DNA of 64,000 nucleotides from Mangrovihabitans endophyticus. GTDB taxonomy: Bacteria; Actinomycetota; Actinomycetes; Mycobacteriales; Micromonosporaceae. Below are positions 51,924-61,113 of this stretch, piece by piece. The position numbers and the translations under genes are program-made. Numbering within the stretch: the stretch's first letter is position 1; each line of letters starts with the position of its first letter. Location of the stretch: positions 1-64,000 of the forward strand of contig NZ_BMMX01000030.1 of assembly GCF_014646155.1 (NCBI RefSeq), given 5' to 3'. Below the pieces are notes generated by a model. The model was not told the DNA's origin and ran no database searches. It was given only the letters and a program-made list of their open reading frames with translations.

Positions 51924-54900
51924 TTACCGAGCGTCGCGCAAACCACTACGGCCGCTCATCGCGATCTCGCGTCCTCCGGCCGTCATCAACCAGTCGACCA
52001 GACGCGCCGCGGCCTGTCCGTCACCGCCGGTTCGATGCGTCTCCGCGAAGGCCGCAGCGGCACCGGCATGGTCGGCGGCGAGTGACGACAGGTCATGCAT
52101 CGCCGCCGCGACGTCCTCCGAGGTCCGCAGCACCGGGCCGGGCGCCGCCTGCGCCAAGTCCACGTTGAGCCCCGGAGACGCGGCGAAATCGGCTTGGTCC
52201 GGCACGAAGAGCACCACCGGCCGGCCGGTGATCGCGAAGTCGGCGAGCAGTGCCGAATAGTCGGTGATCAGCACGTCGGTGGCCAGCAGCAGCTCGGAGA
52301 CCGAGGGGTATCCGGAGACGTCCAGCACGCCCGGCGCCAGACCCATCACGTCGTCCGCCAGGCCGGGATGCCGACGGGCCAGCAGCTCGTAGCCCGGCGG
52401 CAGGCTCGCCACCACGCGCGGCAGGTCCAGCAACCGGCCCGGGTCACTCCACCCCCGCTTGCGCAGATCCATCGGGCGGCGGGTGGGCGCGTACAGCACC
52501 AGGCGGGTATCGCCCGGCAGGCCGAGCCGCCGCAACACCTCCGCGCGTGCGGTCTCGGCGTCCGCGGTGACCAGCAGGTCGTTGGCGGGCCGGCCGAACT
52601 CCAGCACCTCGCCGTCGAAGCGCAACTCCTCGCGCAGCACCGGGGTCGCCGACGGCCCCGGCGAGGCCAGCGCCGTCCAGCTCGCCGCGTCCGACTCGAT
52701 CTGGTCGATCAGCTCGCGGCCCAGCGGGTGCGCGACCGCGCAAGCGCCGAACCGGGCCACCGGCCAGCCGCCACCCAGCCGCAACACGACCTGCCCCTGC
52801 GCCGGGGTGAACCAGCGCGGCAGGTCGTCGTTGGCCACCACCCATCGGCTGGTGGCCAACGCCGCGTACCAGGCGGCAGTCTCGTAGGTGACCGGCGCGG
52901 CGCCATCGGGCACCGGCTGGCCGCGCTCCACGGTCCACAGCGCCTCCGGGGCGTCCGGCCGGGAGCGCAGCTCGGCGAGCACGGCGGCCTGGTCGTCGAC
53001 GAACCGGCGTCCGGACGCGCCGTCGAACAGCACGACGTCCCGCAGCGGAGCGCGGCCGGTCGCCGGGAAATGCTCCGCCCGCATCCGTTCCTGGGCGGCC
53101 GGGTCGCGTTGCGGTACCTCGACGGTGATGGTGGCCCGTTCACCGCCGGCCGGGCGCAGCACGCTGCGGGCGCCACCGGGCGCCACCGCCGACGTGGGCA
53201 GCGCGGTCCGGACGGCGTCGGTGAAGCCGATCGGGCAGGTCGTCTCGTGGTGGTGCCCGGCGGCGCGGAACGAGAAGTCCCACACCCCGGCGGTCAGCGG
53301 CAGCGGCCCCGCCAGGCTGGGCGCCGCGGACGGGTCGACCAGCACCTGCCAGCGCCCGTCGGCGGACCGCAGCGGGAAGGTGACGTCCCGCCGCCGGCCG
53401 CGTAACCGCAACACGAGCCGGCCGTCCACCGGTTCCGGGGCGTCCCCGCGCAGCAGCAAGGCACCGCCGGTCTGCCACTGCGCGTCGGTGACCACCGGGC
53501 CGGCCGGCCGGGTGCAGAGGGCGACCAGTCCGCTCGCGGCGACGGTGGTGTAGACCTCGTCGGCACCGACGACGGTCCGGATCTGCCGGTAATCGTCGTC
53601 GGCGATCAGCGCGACCGCCTTGTCGCCGATGCTGATGTCCACGCCGAAGCGCTGCGCGAACAACCCGCCGGCGTGGTTGTCGGTGTGGTCGTCCAGCGCG
53701 ATGCCGGACAGCGGCAGACGGGCGGTGAACGCGGGGCCGTGCGGGCCATCGGTCACCTCGGCGACCACCGAGCGGACCACCAGCCCCCGTGCGCGGTTCA
53801 GCGCGATCCGCACCGGGGCCTTCGGGCGGGCCCGCAGCCGCCCCTCCAGCACCAGGTCGTCGCCGTCGCGGCGGCTTCCAGTGAGCCATCCCGCGGACTT
53901 GGTCACCTTGATGCGCAGGCGGCCCTTGACGATCGCCGGGCTGACCCAGACGCCCGCGTCGACACGCTGGCGGGGCATCGGCGCCGTCCAGTCGTCGGGC
54001 ACCCGCAGGCCGTCGCGGCGCACGCCGATGCCGCGGGTCGCGGCGACCGCGACCGTCCAGGTGCCGCCGCGCCAGCCGGCACGGCCGCGCAGCGCGGACG
54101 GATTGAGTTCGATGGTGAAGCCGCTTGCCTGCTCGGCGGGGCTGCCCGTGGGCTCGCGATGCGGCCGGGCGCGCAGCGGAACCTTCCGGCCGCTGCCGTC
54201 GGCGGAGAGCCAGAGCAGCCGCAGGCCGAAGCGGGACGGCACGCTGCCGGGGACGTACGCGTGACCGGTCACGACCAGCTTCCCGTCGCGCCACTCCATG
54301 CGGCGTACGGCCGATTCCAGCCTGGGCTGCGCGGGCGGCTTGACCACCGGCCGGAAGTCCTGGTCGATGAGCTCGATCAAGTCGTCCACCCGGCGGTCCC
54401 GGATGGCCTGCCACTGCGGACGCACCCGTGCGGGCTGCCGGTCCACGGCACCGGGGTCGACCGCCGCGATGTATGCGGTGGCCAGATCCAGGAAGGTGTC
54501 GCGGAACTCCGGCGAAGCGCCCGGCAGATATTTCAGATAGCTGCTGAGCTTGTCCCAGATCGCCTGTTCTTCGTAGATCCGGCGCAGGTCGTGATGCCCG
54601 GACTCGGTGAGCAGGTCACGGGTCAGGTTGACGGAGAAGAACCGGTCGACCATGTTGCGCAGGTCGTTGTCCGACTGGGTGATCGAGCGGACGGCGCCCT
54701 CGCGGACCCGCCAGAAATACATCGGCTCGTTGACCACGGCGACGCTTGTCGCCCGCGCGTGCGCCGGCACGGTGACCGGCACGTCTTCGAAGAGCCGGCC
54801 CACCGGGAACTCGAATCCGTGCGCGTCGTAGAACGAGCGGCGGAAGAGCTTGTTCCAGATGGTCCGGTCGCGCAACAGCCGGTGGTTCTGCGAGACGTGC

Positions 54901-55343
54901 GTACTCAGCCGGGTGGAGGTGATCGCTGCGTTGTGCGGGTAGCCGCTGTAGTGGCCGCGCGAGCTGTACCGGTGCACGCCTCCGCTGGCGAAGTCGGCGC
55001 CCTCGGCGTTCAGCGCCGCGACCAGGGTCTCGTACGCGTGGGCGGCGAGGATGTCGTCGCTGTCGACGAAGGCGAGGTATTCGCCGGTTGCGTACGGCAG
55101 GCCGTTGTTGCGCGCCGCGCTGAGTCCGGCGTTCTCCTGGCGGATCAGGGTGAACCTGTCGTCGGCCGCGGCGAACTCCTCGGCGATCGGCACGCAACCG
55201 TCCGTGCAGCCGTCGTCGACCATGACGACCTGCAGGTCGCGGTATGTCTGACTGCGCAGCGAATCCAGGCAGTCCCGCAGGAACGGCTCGACGTTATAGA
55301 TCGGCACGATGACACTCACCAGCCCGGGAACGAGCTCAGGCAT
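51924..55343 (-). CDS. bifunctional GT2 / CDP-glycerol-phosphotransferase-like glycosyltransferase
   Basis: Protein of 1139 residues with three parts. Residues about 8-240 are a GT2 glycosyltransferase: VSVIVPIYNVEPFLRDCLDS, VVMVDDGCTDG and the DXD-like AFVDSDDIL. Residues about 350-790 contain several beta-rich blocks with no family I recognise. Residues about 800-1110 resemble TagF/TarF polyol-phosphate transferases: VLYAPTRRP, ELLARRHPGL and TDYSALLADFAITGRPVVLF. It should be a cytoplasmic-face, membrane-associated polymerase of a teichoic-acid-like chain. No membrane helix is evident. The start overlaps the previous stop by eight bases, with GGAGGGTG upstream. Confidence 0.88.
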   Translation of the reverse strand: MPELVPGLVSVIVPIYNVEPFLRDCLDSLRSQTYRDLQVVMVDDGCTDGCVPIAEEFAAADDRFTLIRQENAGLSAARNNGLPYATGEYLAFVDSDDILAAHAYETLVAALNAEGADFASGGVHRYSSRGHYSGYPHNAAITSTRLSTHVSQNHRLLRDRTIWNKLFRRSFYDAHGFEFPVGRLFEDVPVTVPAHARATSVAVVNEPMYFWRVREGAVRSITQSDNDLRNMVDRFFSVNLTRDLLTESGHHDLRRIYEEQAIWDKLSSYLKYLPGASPEFRDTFLDLATAYIAAVDPGAVDRQPARVRPQWQAIRDRRVDDLIELIDQDFRPVVKPPAQPRLESAVRRMEWRDGKLVVTGHAYVPGSVPSRFGLRLLWLSADGSGRKVPLRARPHREPTGSPAEQASGFTIELNPSALRGRAGWRGGTWTVAVAATRGIGVRRDGLRVPDDWTAPMPRQRVDAGVWVSPAIVKGRLRIKVTKSAGWLTGSRRDGDDLVLEGRLRARPKAPVRIALNRARGLVVRSVVAEVTDGPHGPAFTARLPLSGIALDDHTDNHAGGLFAQRFGVDISIGDKAVALIADDDYRQIRTVVGADEVYTTVAASGLVALCTRPAGPVVTDAQWQTGGALLLRGDAPEPVDGRLVLRLRGRRRDVTFPLRSADGRWQVLVDPSAAPSLAGPLPLTAGVWDFSFRAAGHHHETTCPIGFTDAVRTALPTSAVAPGGARSVLRPAGGERATITVEVPQRDPAAQERMRAEHFPATGRAPLRDVVLFDGASGRRFVDDQAAVLAELRSRPDAPEALWTVERGQPVPDGAAPVTYETAAWYAALATSRWVVANDDLPRWFTPAQGQVVLRLGGGWPVARFGACAVAHPLGRELIDQIESDAASWTALASPGPSATPVLREELRFDGEVLEFGRPANDLLVTADAETARAEVLRRLGLPGDTRLVLYAPTRRPMDLRKRGWSDPGRLLDLPRVVASLPPGYELLARRHPGLADDVMGLAPGVLDVSGYPSVSELLLATDVLITDYSALLADFAITGRPVVLFVPDQADFAASPGLNVDLAQAAPGPVLRTSEDVAAAMHDLSSLAADHAGAAAAFAETHRTGGDGQAAARLVDWLMTAGGREIAMSGRSGLRDAR

Positions 55344-57513
55344 CGAGGTGCACCCTCCGGTCCGCAGTAATGGGTAGGTTCTCTTTCAGGAAGACCCGTC
55401 GGACGACCCGCTCGGCGGCGTGGCCGTCTTCCAGGGCACAGAATCTCTCACGGAAGCGCCCCCGTGCCTCGGCGGCGGCCTCGTCGTCCACCGCGCCGGT
55501 GCGGAAGGCCTCGACCAGGTCGTCGAACGTCCGGGCGAAGACACCGGGCGGGTGCGCCGCGAGATCGAACGTGACGCCACGGACCGCGGTGTAGACCTCC
55601 CAGTCGGGCGCGAAGATCACCAGCGGCTTGTCCAGCACCGCGTAGTCGAACATCACCGAGGAGTAGTCGGTGATCAGCACGTCGGCGGCCAGGTAGAGCG
55701 TCTCGACCGAGCCGAACGACGACACGTCGACGACGCGGGGGTGCTGCGGCGGGAACCCGACCCCGTCGTAGAAGTAGTGGCCGCGCAACAGGATCCTGGT
55801 CTGCGGGCCGAGCGCCTCGGCGAGCGCGTCGACATCCAGCACCGGGGTGAAGGTCGCGTGCCACTCGCGGTGTGTCGGGGCGTACACCACCACCCGCTCG
55901 TCCGGCTCGATGCCCAGTTCCGCGCGCGCCGCGGCGACGTCGGCGGGGGTGGCGACGGCGAGCCGATCGTTGCGCGGATAGCCGGTCTCCAGGGTCTCGC
56001 CCTTGATCGGGAACTGCCGTTCCCACAGCAGCGTGGTGTGCCGGTTCGCGGTGACGCTGAAGTCCCACTTGGCGATGTTGCGGCGCAGCCGCTCGGCGTT
56101 GTAGCCGACCGTGGAAGCGGGATATTTCGGCTGGTCGAGGCCCATCGTCTTGAGCGGCGTGCCGTGGTGCGTCTGCACGTGGACCGAGCCGGGACGCTTC
56201 ACCACATCCGGCGGGAAGGTGGCGTTGTTCACCAGGTACTTCGCCCGTGCGATGGCGCGCAGGTAAGCCCGGCTGCCCGGAGTCACCGAGGGCACACCCT
56301 TGGGCAGCGACTTGCGGCGCTCCGGCTTGACCACCCACACCCCACGGACGTGCGGTGCGAGTTCCTTGGCCTTCTCGAAGACCGCCGCCGGGTTGCAGGC
56401 GTAGCCGCGGTACCAGTACGCCGCGTAGACCGCGAGGTTCTCATCGATCGGGCGACGCAACTGCCAGCGGTAGTACCAGCTCAAGAAGCGACGGCGCGCG
56501 GCGCCCTTGACGCTGGCCGGTGCGTTGCGGACCGCGGTCCGGGCGCCCGCCAGCCCGCGGCTCGCCGCGCTGAACGCACGATAGGCGGCGTACGAGTCGG
56601 CCGCGATCAGCCGCTGCCGCCGACCGCCCGCGCTGGCGGCGTGCTTGCGCACCAACGCGGACAGCTCGGCGAAGAACGCGCGACGGCCACCGCGCGGAAC
56701 CCGCCGCTCGTCTTCCATGATCTTGAGGAGTTCGGTCACCGCACGGTCCAGCGCACGGCGTCGCACCTTCGGCGCGGCCGCGGACACCACCGGCAGGGAC
56801 AGCGCGTAGTCCCACTGCGCGACGGCGTCGGCGTGTCGCGGCGAGCGGGTGGTGCGCAGCGAAGGCTCGCGATCGAAGCGGCGGATGTAGCAGGCCGGCG
56901 TGAAGGTCGCGGTCGTCTCGGCGCGGGCCAGCACGGCGTACGCGAAGGCGATGTCCTCGTACCAGCCGGTGCGGAACTCGATGCCCGCGTCGAGCAGGAA
57001 CTGCCGCCGCACCACCAAGGCGCCCAGAGTCGGCGGCCAGCGGGTGAGCGCCTCCGCGCCGCTCACCGCCGTGCCCGGCGTGCGCCACGGCCGCACCGTC
57101 CGCTTCCAGTTCTCCCGGGCCGTGCCGACCACCAGCACGTCGGGCTTGATCTCGCGCAGTTTCGCTTCGATCGCGGCCAGCGCGCCCGGCACCACCCGAT
57201 CGTCGCCGTCGACGAACCAGACGTACTCCCCGGTGGCCCGAGCCAGCCCGGCGTTGCGGGCCGGTCCGGGCCCGGCGTTCGCCTCCAAGTGCACCACGGT
57301 CAGGCGCGGCTCGATGGCGGCACGCTCGTCGAGCACGACACCGCAGTGGTCGGGGGACGCGTCGTCGACGCCGATGACGTCCGCGCCGCCAGTCTGCTGC
57401 TGCCGAAGAAGCGAGTCGAGGCATTCGTCGAGATAGCCCTGCACGTTGTGGGCGGGCACCACGACACTGATGAAATTCGGCTTGGTGAAATCCGGCTTGG
57501 TGATATTCGGCAT
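55336..57513 (-). CDS. bifunctional GT2 / CDP-glycerol glycerophosphotransferase
   Basis: Protein of 725 residues. After a short TKPDFTKPNF repeat, residues about 13-230 form GT2 (ISVVVPAHNVQGYLDECLDS, IGVDDAS, WFVDGDDRVV). Residues about 340-710 form the TagF-like GT-B domain: YLVNNATFPP, VHVQTHHGTPLKTMG, ETGYPRNDRL, APTHREWHATFTP, RGHYFYDG and TDYSSVMFDYAVLDKPLVIF. The latter two histidine-containing blocks are the CDP-polyol donor site in the family. It is upstream of, and translationally coupled to, the 1139-residue paralogue. ATG 57513 is chosen; GTG 57525 is possible. Confidence 0.9.
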   Translation of the reverse strand: MPNITKPDFTKPNFISVVVPAHNVQGYLDECLDSLLRQQQTGGADVIGVDDASPDHCGVVLDERAAIEPRLTVVHLEANAGPGPARNAGLARATGEYVWFVDGDDRVVPGALAAIEAKLREIKPDVLVVGTARENWKRTVRPWRTPGTAVSGAEALTRWPPTLGALVVRRQFLLDAGIEFRTGWYEDIAFAYAVLARAETTATFTPACYIRRFDREPSLRTTRSPRHADAVAQWDYALSLPVVSAAAPKVRRRALDRAVTELLKIMEDERRVPRGGRRAFFAELSALVRKHAASAGGRRQRLIAADSYAAYRAFSAASRGLAGARTAVRNAPASVKGAARRRFLSWYYRWQLRRPIDENLAVYAAYWYRGYACNPAAVFEKAKELAPHVRGVWVVKPERRKSLPKGVPSVTPGSRAYLRAIARAKYLVNNATFPPDVVKRPGSVHVQTHHGTPLKTMGLDQPKYPASTVGYNAERLRRNIAKWDFSVTANRHTTLLWERQFPIKGETLETGYPRNDRLAVATPADVAAARAELGIEPDERVVVYAPTHREWHATFTPVLDVDALAEALGPQTRILLRGHYFYDGVGFPPQHPRVVDVSSFGSVETLYLAADVLITDYSSVMFDYAVLDKPLVIFAPDWEVYTAVRGVTFDLAAHPPGVFARTFDDLVEAFRTGAVDDEAAAEARGRFRERFCALEDGHAAERVVRRVFLKENLPITADRRVHLDA

Positions 57514-57634
57514 GGGTTGGGGCACAGACCATCCGCGCGATGACGAGAAGGGAGCCGTCAGACTAACACCAGCCAACACGCCGACATGCCCACCCCGATT
57601 TCGGTGACGGTCCCGGAGACGAGAGACTGCCCAC

Positions 57635-58162
57635 ATGCAGACCACCCCGGGCACCGCCGGTCCCGCTTTCGTGCATCCGTCCGCCGACGTCGAGGAGGGG
57701 GCGAACGTGGGCAACGGCACCAAGGTGTGGCACATCGCGCACATCCGCTCGTCCGCCACCGTCGGCGAGGACTGCGTGATCGGACGCAACGTCTACGTCG
57801 ACGCCAACGTCGTGGTGGGCGACCGCGTCAAGATCCAGAACAACGTGTCGGTCTATCAGGGCGTCACCATCGAGGACGAGGTCTTCGTCGGACCGTGCGC
57901 GGTGTTCACCAACGACCTGCGGCCACGCGCGCAGAACCCCAACTGGGAGATCACCCCGACGCTGGTGCGCCGGGGTGCGTCCATCGGCGCGAACGCGACC
58001 CTGGTGTGCGGGATCGAGGTCGGCGAGCATGCGATGGTGGCCGCCGGCTCGGTGGTCACCCGCGACGTGCAGCCCTATCAACTGGTGGCCGGCAACCCGG
58101 CGCGCCCGCGGGGCTGGGTCGACGAGAAGGGCAATGTGGTCTCCCGCGAGACCACGCGCTGA
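57635..58162 (+). CDS. hexapeptide-repeat N-acetyltransferase, WbpD/WlbB-like
   Basis: Left-handed beta-helix acetyltransferase of 175 residues. Hexapeptide turns occur throughout, for example GNGTKVWHIAHIRSSATVG, RNVYVDANVVVG and KIQNNVSVYQGVTIED. The catalytic-region block FVGPCAVFTNDLRPRA is diagnostic of UDP-2-acetamido-3-amino-2,3-dideoxy-glucuronate N-acetyltransferases in my reading. It would act after the DegT aminotransferase in the pathway. Encoded alone on the + strand, facing the other three pathway genes; a divergent 121-bp gap separates it from the TagF-like genes. Confidence 0.88.
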   Translation: MQTTPGTAGPAFVHPSADVEEGANVGNGTKVWHIAHIRSSATVGEDCVIGRNVYVDANVVVGDRVKIQNNVSVYQGVTIEDEVFVGPCAVFTNDLRPRAQNPNWEITPTLVRRGASIGANATLVCGIEVGEHAMVAAGSVVTRDVQPYQLVAGNPARPRGWVDEKGNVVSRETTR

Positions 58163-58197
58163 CGGCGGCGCCGTCCGGAGACCGGCACCGGCCCACC

Positions 58198-58237
58198 CCC
58201 GGACGGCCCACCCCCGGACGGCTCAATCCCGGACGGC
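58198..58237. repeat. 15-bp-period direct repeat between convergent genes
   Basis: CCCGGACGGC occurs at 58198, 58213 and 58228. It fills the gap between the acetyltransferase stop and the dehydrogenase stop. Confidence 0.75.
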
Positions 58238-59521
58238 TCAGCCGCCGATCACGATCCGGCGGATCCCCGGCAGTCGTTGCTCGTCGGTGATCCGCCGGCC
58301 GTCCACGATCACCCGCACACCGGGCAGGTCGTCCGGCGTCAGGTTGCGGTATTCGACGTGGTCGGCCTGCACGACCGCGGACGACACCGGCTGGCCCGCA
58401 TGCGGGGGCAGCCCGAGCGCGGTCAGCTCCTCGGGGGCGTACATCGGATCCGACACGTACGGGTGGGCACCGCGCCGCGTCAATTCCGCCACCGTCGCGA
58501 AGACGCCGGAGAACGCCGTCTCCTTCACCCCGCCCCGGTACGCGGCGCCGAGCACCAGCACGCCCTGCCCCCTCAGATCGCCCACCGCCGCGGCGAGCAG
58601 GTCGACCGCGTACGCCGGCATCAGGGCATTGGCCTCCCGGGCCGCCCGCACGACCGTCGCCGAGGGGTCGTTCCACAGGTAGAGCCGCGGATACACCGGG
58701 ATGCAGTGGCCGCCCACCGCGATGCCCGGCCGGTGGATGTGGCTGTACGGCTGGGTGTTGCACGCCTCGATCACCAGCTCGACGTCCACGTCGATGGTGT
58801 CGGCGTAGCGGGCGAACTGGTTGGCCAGCCCGATGTTCACGTCGCGGTAGGTGGTTTCGGCGAGCTTGGCCAGCTCGGCGGCCTCGGCCGAGCCCAGATC
58901 CCACACCCCGTTGCCGCGCGCCAGATCGGGCCGGTCGTCGAAGTCGAGCACCGACTCGTAGAAGCGCACGCCCTGCTGCGCGGACGCGGCGTCCAGACCG
59001 CCCACCAGCTTCGGGTATTTGCGCAGGTCGGCGAAGACCCGGCCGGTGAGCACCCGTTCCGGGCTGAACACCAGCGCGAAGTCGCGGCCGGCGACCAGGC
59101 CCGATCCCTCCGCCAGCAGCGGCGCCCAGCGGTTGCGGGTGGTGCCGACCGGCAGCGTGGTCTCGTAGCTCACCAGCGTTCCGGGGCGCAGCCCGCGCGC
59201 CACATCCCGGGTCGCCGACTCCATCGCGCCGAAGTCGGGCGCGCCGTCGCCATCCACGAACAGCGGCACCACGATGACCACCGCGTCGGCCTCGGCGACC
59301 GCCGCGGCGGTGTCGGTGGTGGCGCTCAGCAGTCCGGCGCCGACCGCTTCCTTGAGCCGCACGTCCAGGTCCGCCTCGCCGGGGAACGGCGCCAGCCCTT
59401 CGTTGACCATGCGCACGGTCGGCTCGGAGACATCCGCCCCGATGACCGTGTGGCCCTTGGTGGCGAACTGGACCGCCAGGGGCAGCCCGATCTTGCCCAG
59501 GGCGACGACGCAAACCTTCAT
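58238..59521 (-). CDS. nucleotide sugar dehydrogenase, UDP-N-acetylhexosamine type (WbpA-like)
   Basis: Protein of 427 residues that oxidises C6 of a UDP-sugar to a uronic acid with two NAD+. The NAD fold is VCVVALGKIGLPLAVQF, in which the first Gly of GxGxxG is Ala. VSYETTLPVGTTRNRW, VFSPERVLTGRVF and the catalytic cysteine in GGHCIPVYP follow, with a C-terminal UDP-binding domain containing LGAAYRGGVKETAFS. The PERVLTG and GGHCIPV wording fits UDP-GlcNAc or UDP-ManNAc dehydrogenases (WbpA, TviB) better than UDP-glucose enzymes. ATG overlaps the upstream stop by four bases. Confidence 0.9.
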   Translation of the reverse strand: MKVCVVALGKIGLPLAVQFATKGHTVIGADVSEPTVRMVNEGLAPFPGEADLDVRLKEAVGAGLLSATTDTAAAVAEADAVVIVVPLFVDGDGAPDFGAMESATRDVARGLRPGTLVSYETTLPVGTTRNRWAPLLAEGSGLVAGRDFALVFSPERVLTGRVFADLRKYPKLVGGLDAASAQQGVRFYESVLDFDDRPDLARGNGVWDLGSAEAAELAKLAETTYRDVNIGLANQFARYADTIDVDVELVIEACNTQPYSHIHRPGIAVGGHCIPVYPRLYLWNDPSATVVRAAREANALMPAYAVDLLAAAVGDLRGQGVLVLGAAYRGGVKETAFSGVFATVAELTRRGAHPYVSDPMYAPEELTALGLPPHAGQPVSSAVVQADHVEYRNLTPDDLPGVRVIVDGRRITDEQRLPGIRRIVIGG

Positions 59522-61113
59522 CGAGAGACCTTTCTGGCTCGCGGCCGAAGCCGCCGGACCAGACCGGCGACCAGGCGGCGGGGGGTGATCGGGGTGACGA
59601 CGAGCATCAGGCGACCCTGGCGGTCGCGTCGGGCCCGCACCGTGAAGTACCGAACCCCGCGGCGGAAACGCAGGCCGGCGCCGGTGACCCGAGCGGGGCC
59701 GGGGAGGTCCTGGACATGCTCCGTGCCCAGGGTGGTGTGGACGAAACGGATCCGCTGGGGGCCGTCGGCCACGGCCAGGCCCCGGGGGTCGAACTCGGCG
59801 CGCACATCAGTGCCCGGACCGACACCGCCGGCCCGCTCGCCGTCGGCCTCCGCGAGGTGCAGGGCGGCCCGCGCCGGGCCGGCGGTCATCTGCGGCGGCG
59901 CCACGCTGACCGCGCCCAGCTCGGGAATCGGGCTACGCACGCTCACCACCAGAACCGGGCGGCCGTCAGCGGCCCGCTCGGTGGTGATCGCGTTCAGCTC
60001 GGGCGGCCCGATGCGCTTGCGGACCAACGCGGTGATGTCGAACCACGCCTGCGCGAAGCCGCGGTCGGGATCGCGGAAGCCGGGCAGTGCGGCGTAGCAC
60101 CGTTGGCCGTCGGCGACCATCGGCGACAGGCCGTCCCGCAAGTAGTGCCGCACGACCGCCCGCAGGTCGTCCAGACTGCCGAACTGGGCCACGCTGAGCG
60201 GGATCCGGCGTTGCACGTCCAGGCTGGCGCGCATGGGCTCGGTGAGGTACTGCTCGGCGAGTTTGCGCACGCCGTCCTGCACCAGACGCTGCTCCTCGGC
60301 GTCCGCGTCCAGGAAGCGCTCGCCGAGCAGCTTGCCCAGCTCCCAGGTGAAGTGCCGGCGGTGCACCCGGGCCAGCGCCTCCGGGTCGGTGATCACATCG
60401 GCAGCGGTATCCATGATCACCGCGGTGGAGTGCACGAACCCGGACAGCGAGGTGCGGTAGGTGATGTTGCTGGCATCGGTGCGGCGTACCGCGTAGTAGA
60501 AGTCGTAGTCCTCGCCGCGCACCGCGATGCGGCGCGCCGCCGCGACGGCGCGCAGGGTGAACGGCTGATCGCTGCCGGACCGCAACTCCTCCGGGAAGCG
60601 AAGGTGATGCTCCTCGATCAGGGAACGGCGGAACAGCTTGGTGTTGGACAGCGCCCACGGCAGCGCCGAGTTGACAAGCGTGAGGTCGTCCCGGTCGCGG
60701 GCATACACGGCCTGGTTCACGCCACGGCCGCCGACGCCGACCAACTTGCCCAGGACGATGTCCGCGTCGCGCTCGTCGGCCACCCGGACCAGACGTTCCA
60801 GGGCCTGGTCACCGAGATAGTCGTCGGCGCCGAGGAAGAACACGTACCGGCCGCGGGCGACCTCCAGCGCACGGTTGCTCGGCGCCGCCGGCCCACCCGA
60901 ATTCGCCTGGTGGATCACCGTGACGGTGCCCGGATGACGCTCGGCGTAGCGGTCCAGTTCGGCCGCGCTGCCGTCGGTCGAACCGTCGTCCACCGCGACG
61001 ATCTCCAACCGATCCGCGCCGAGGGACTGTCCCAGCACCGAATCCAGGCACTGGGACAGGTACGGCATGGTGTTGAAGACCGCGACCACGACGGTCACGT
61101 CCGGGGTGCTCAT
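59518..61113 (-). CDS. GT2 family glycosyltransferase with C-terminal extension
   Basis: Protein of 531 residues. The GT-A domain is residues 1-230: VTVVVAVFNTMPYLSQCLDS, IVAVDDGSTDG and FFLGADDYLG. A helical segment and a beta-rich C-terminal domain of about 130 residues follow, ending in a basic RRLRPRARKVSR that could attach to membrane lipids. This is the GT2 type found with teichoic-like polymer genes, but the acceptor is unknown. It overlaps both neighbours by four bases (ATGA), so a single polycistronic unit is likely. Confidence 0.9.
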   Translation of the reverse strand: MSTPDVTVVVAVFNTMPYLSQCLDSVLGQSLGADRLEIVAVDDGSTDGSAAELDRYAERHPGTVTVIHQANSGGPAAPSNRALEVARGRYVFFLGADDYLGDQALERLVRVADERDADIVLGKLVGVGGRGVNQAVYARDRDDLTLVNSALPWALSNTKLFRRSLIEEHHLRFPEELRSGSDQPFTLRAVAAARRIAVRGEDYDFYYAVRRTDASNITYRTSLSGFVHSTAVIMDTAADVITDPEALARVHRRHFTWELGKLLGERFLDADAEEQRLVQDGVRKLAEQYLTEPMRASLDVQRRIPLSVAQFGSLDDLRAVVRHYLRDGLSPMVADGQRCYAALPGFRDPDRGFAQAWFDITALVRKRIGPPELNAITTERAADGRPVLVVSVRSPIPELGAVSVAPPQMTAGPARAALHLAEADGERAGGVGPGTDVRAEFDPRGLAVADGPQRIRFVHTTLGTEHVQDLPGPARVTGAGLRFRRGVRYFTVRARRDRQGRLMLVVTPITPRRLVAGLVRRLRPRARKVSR

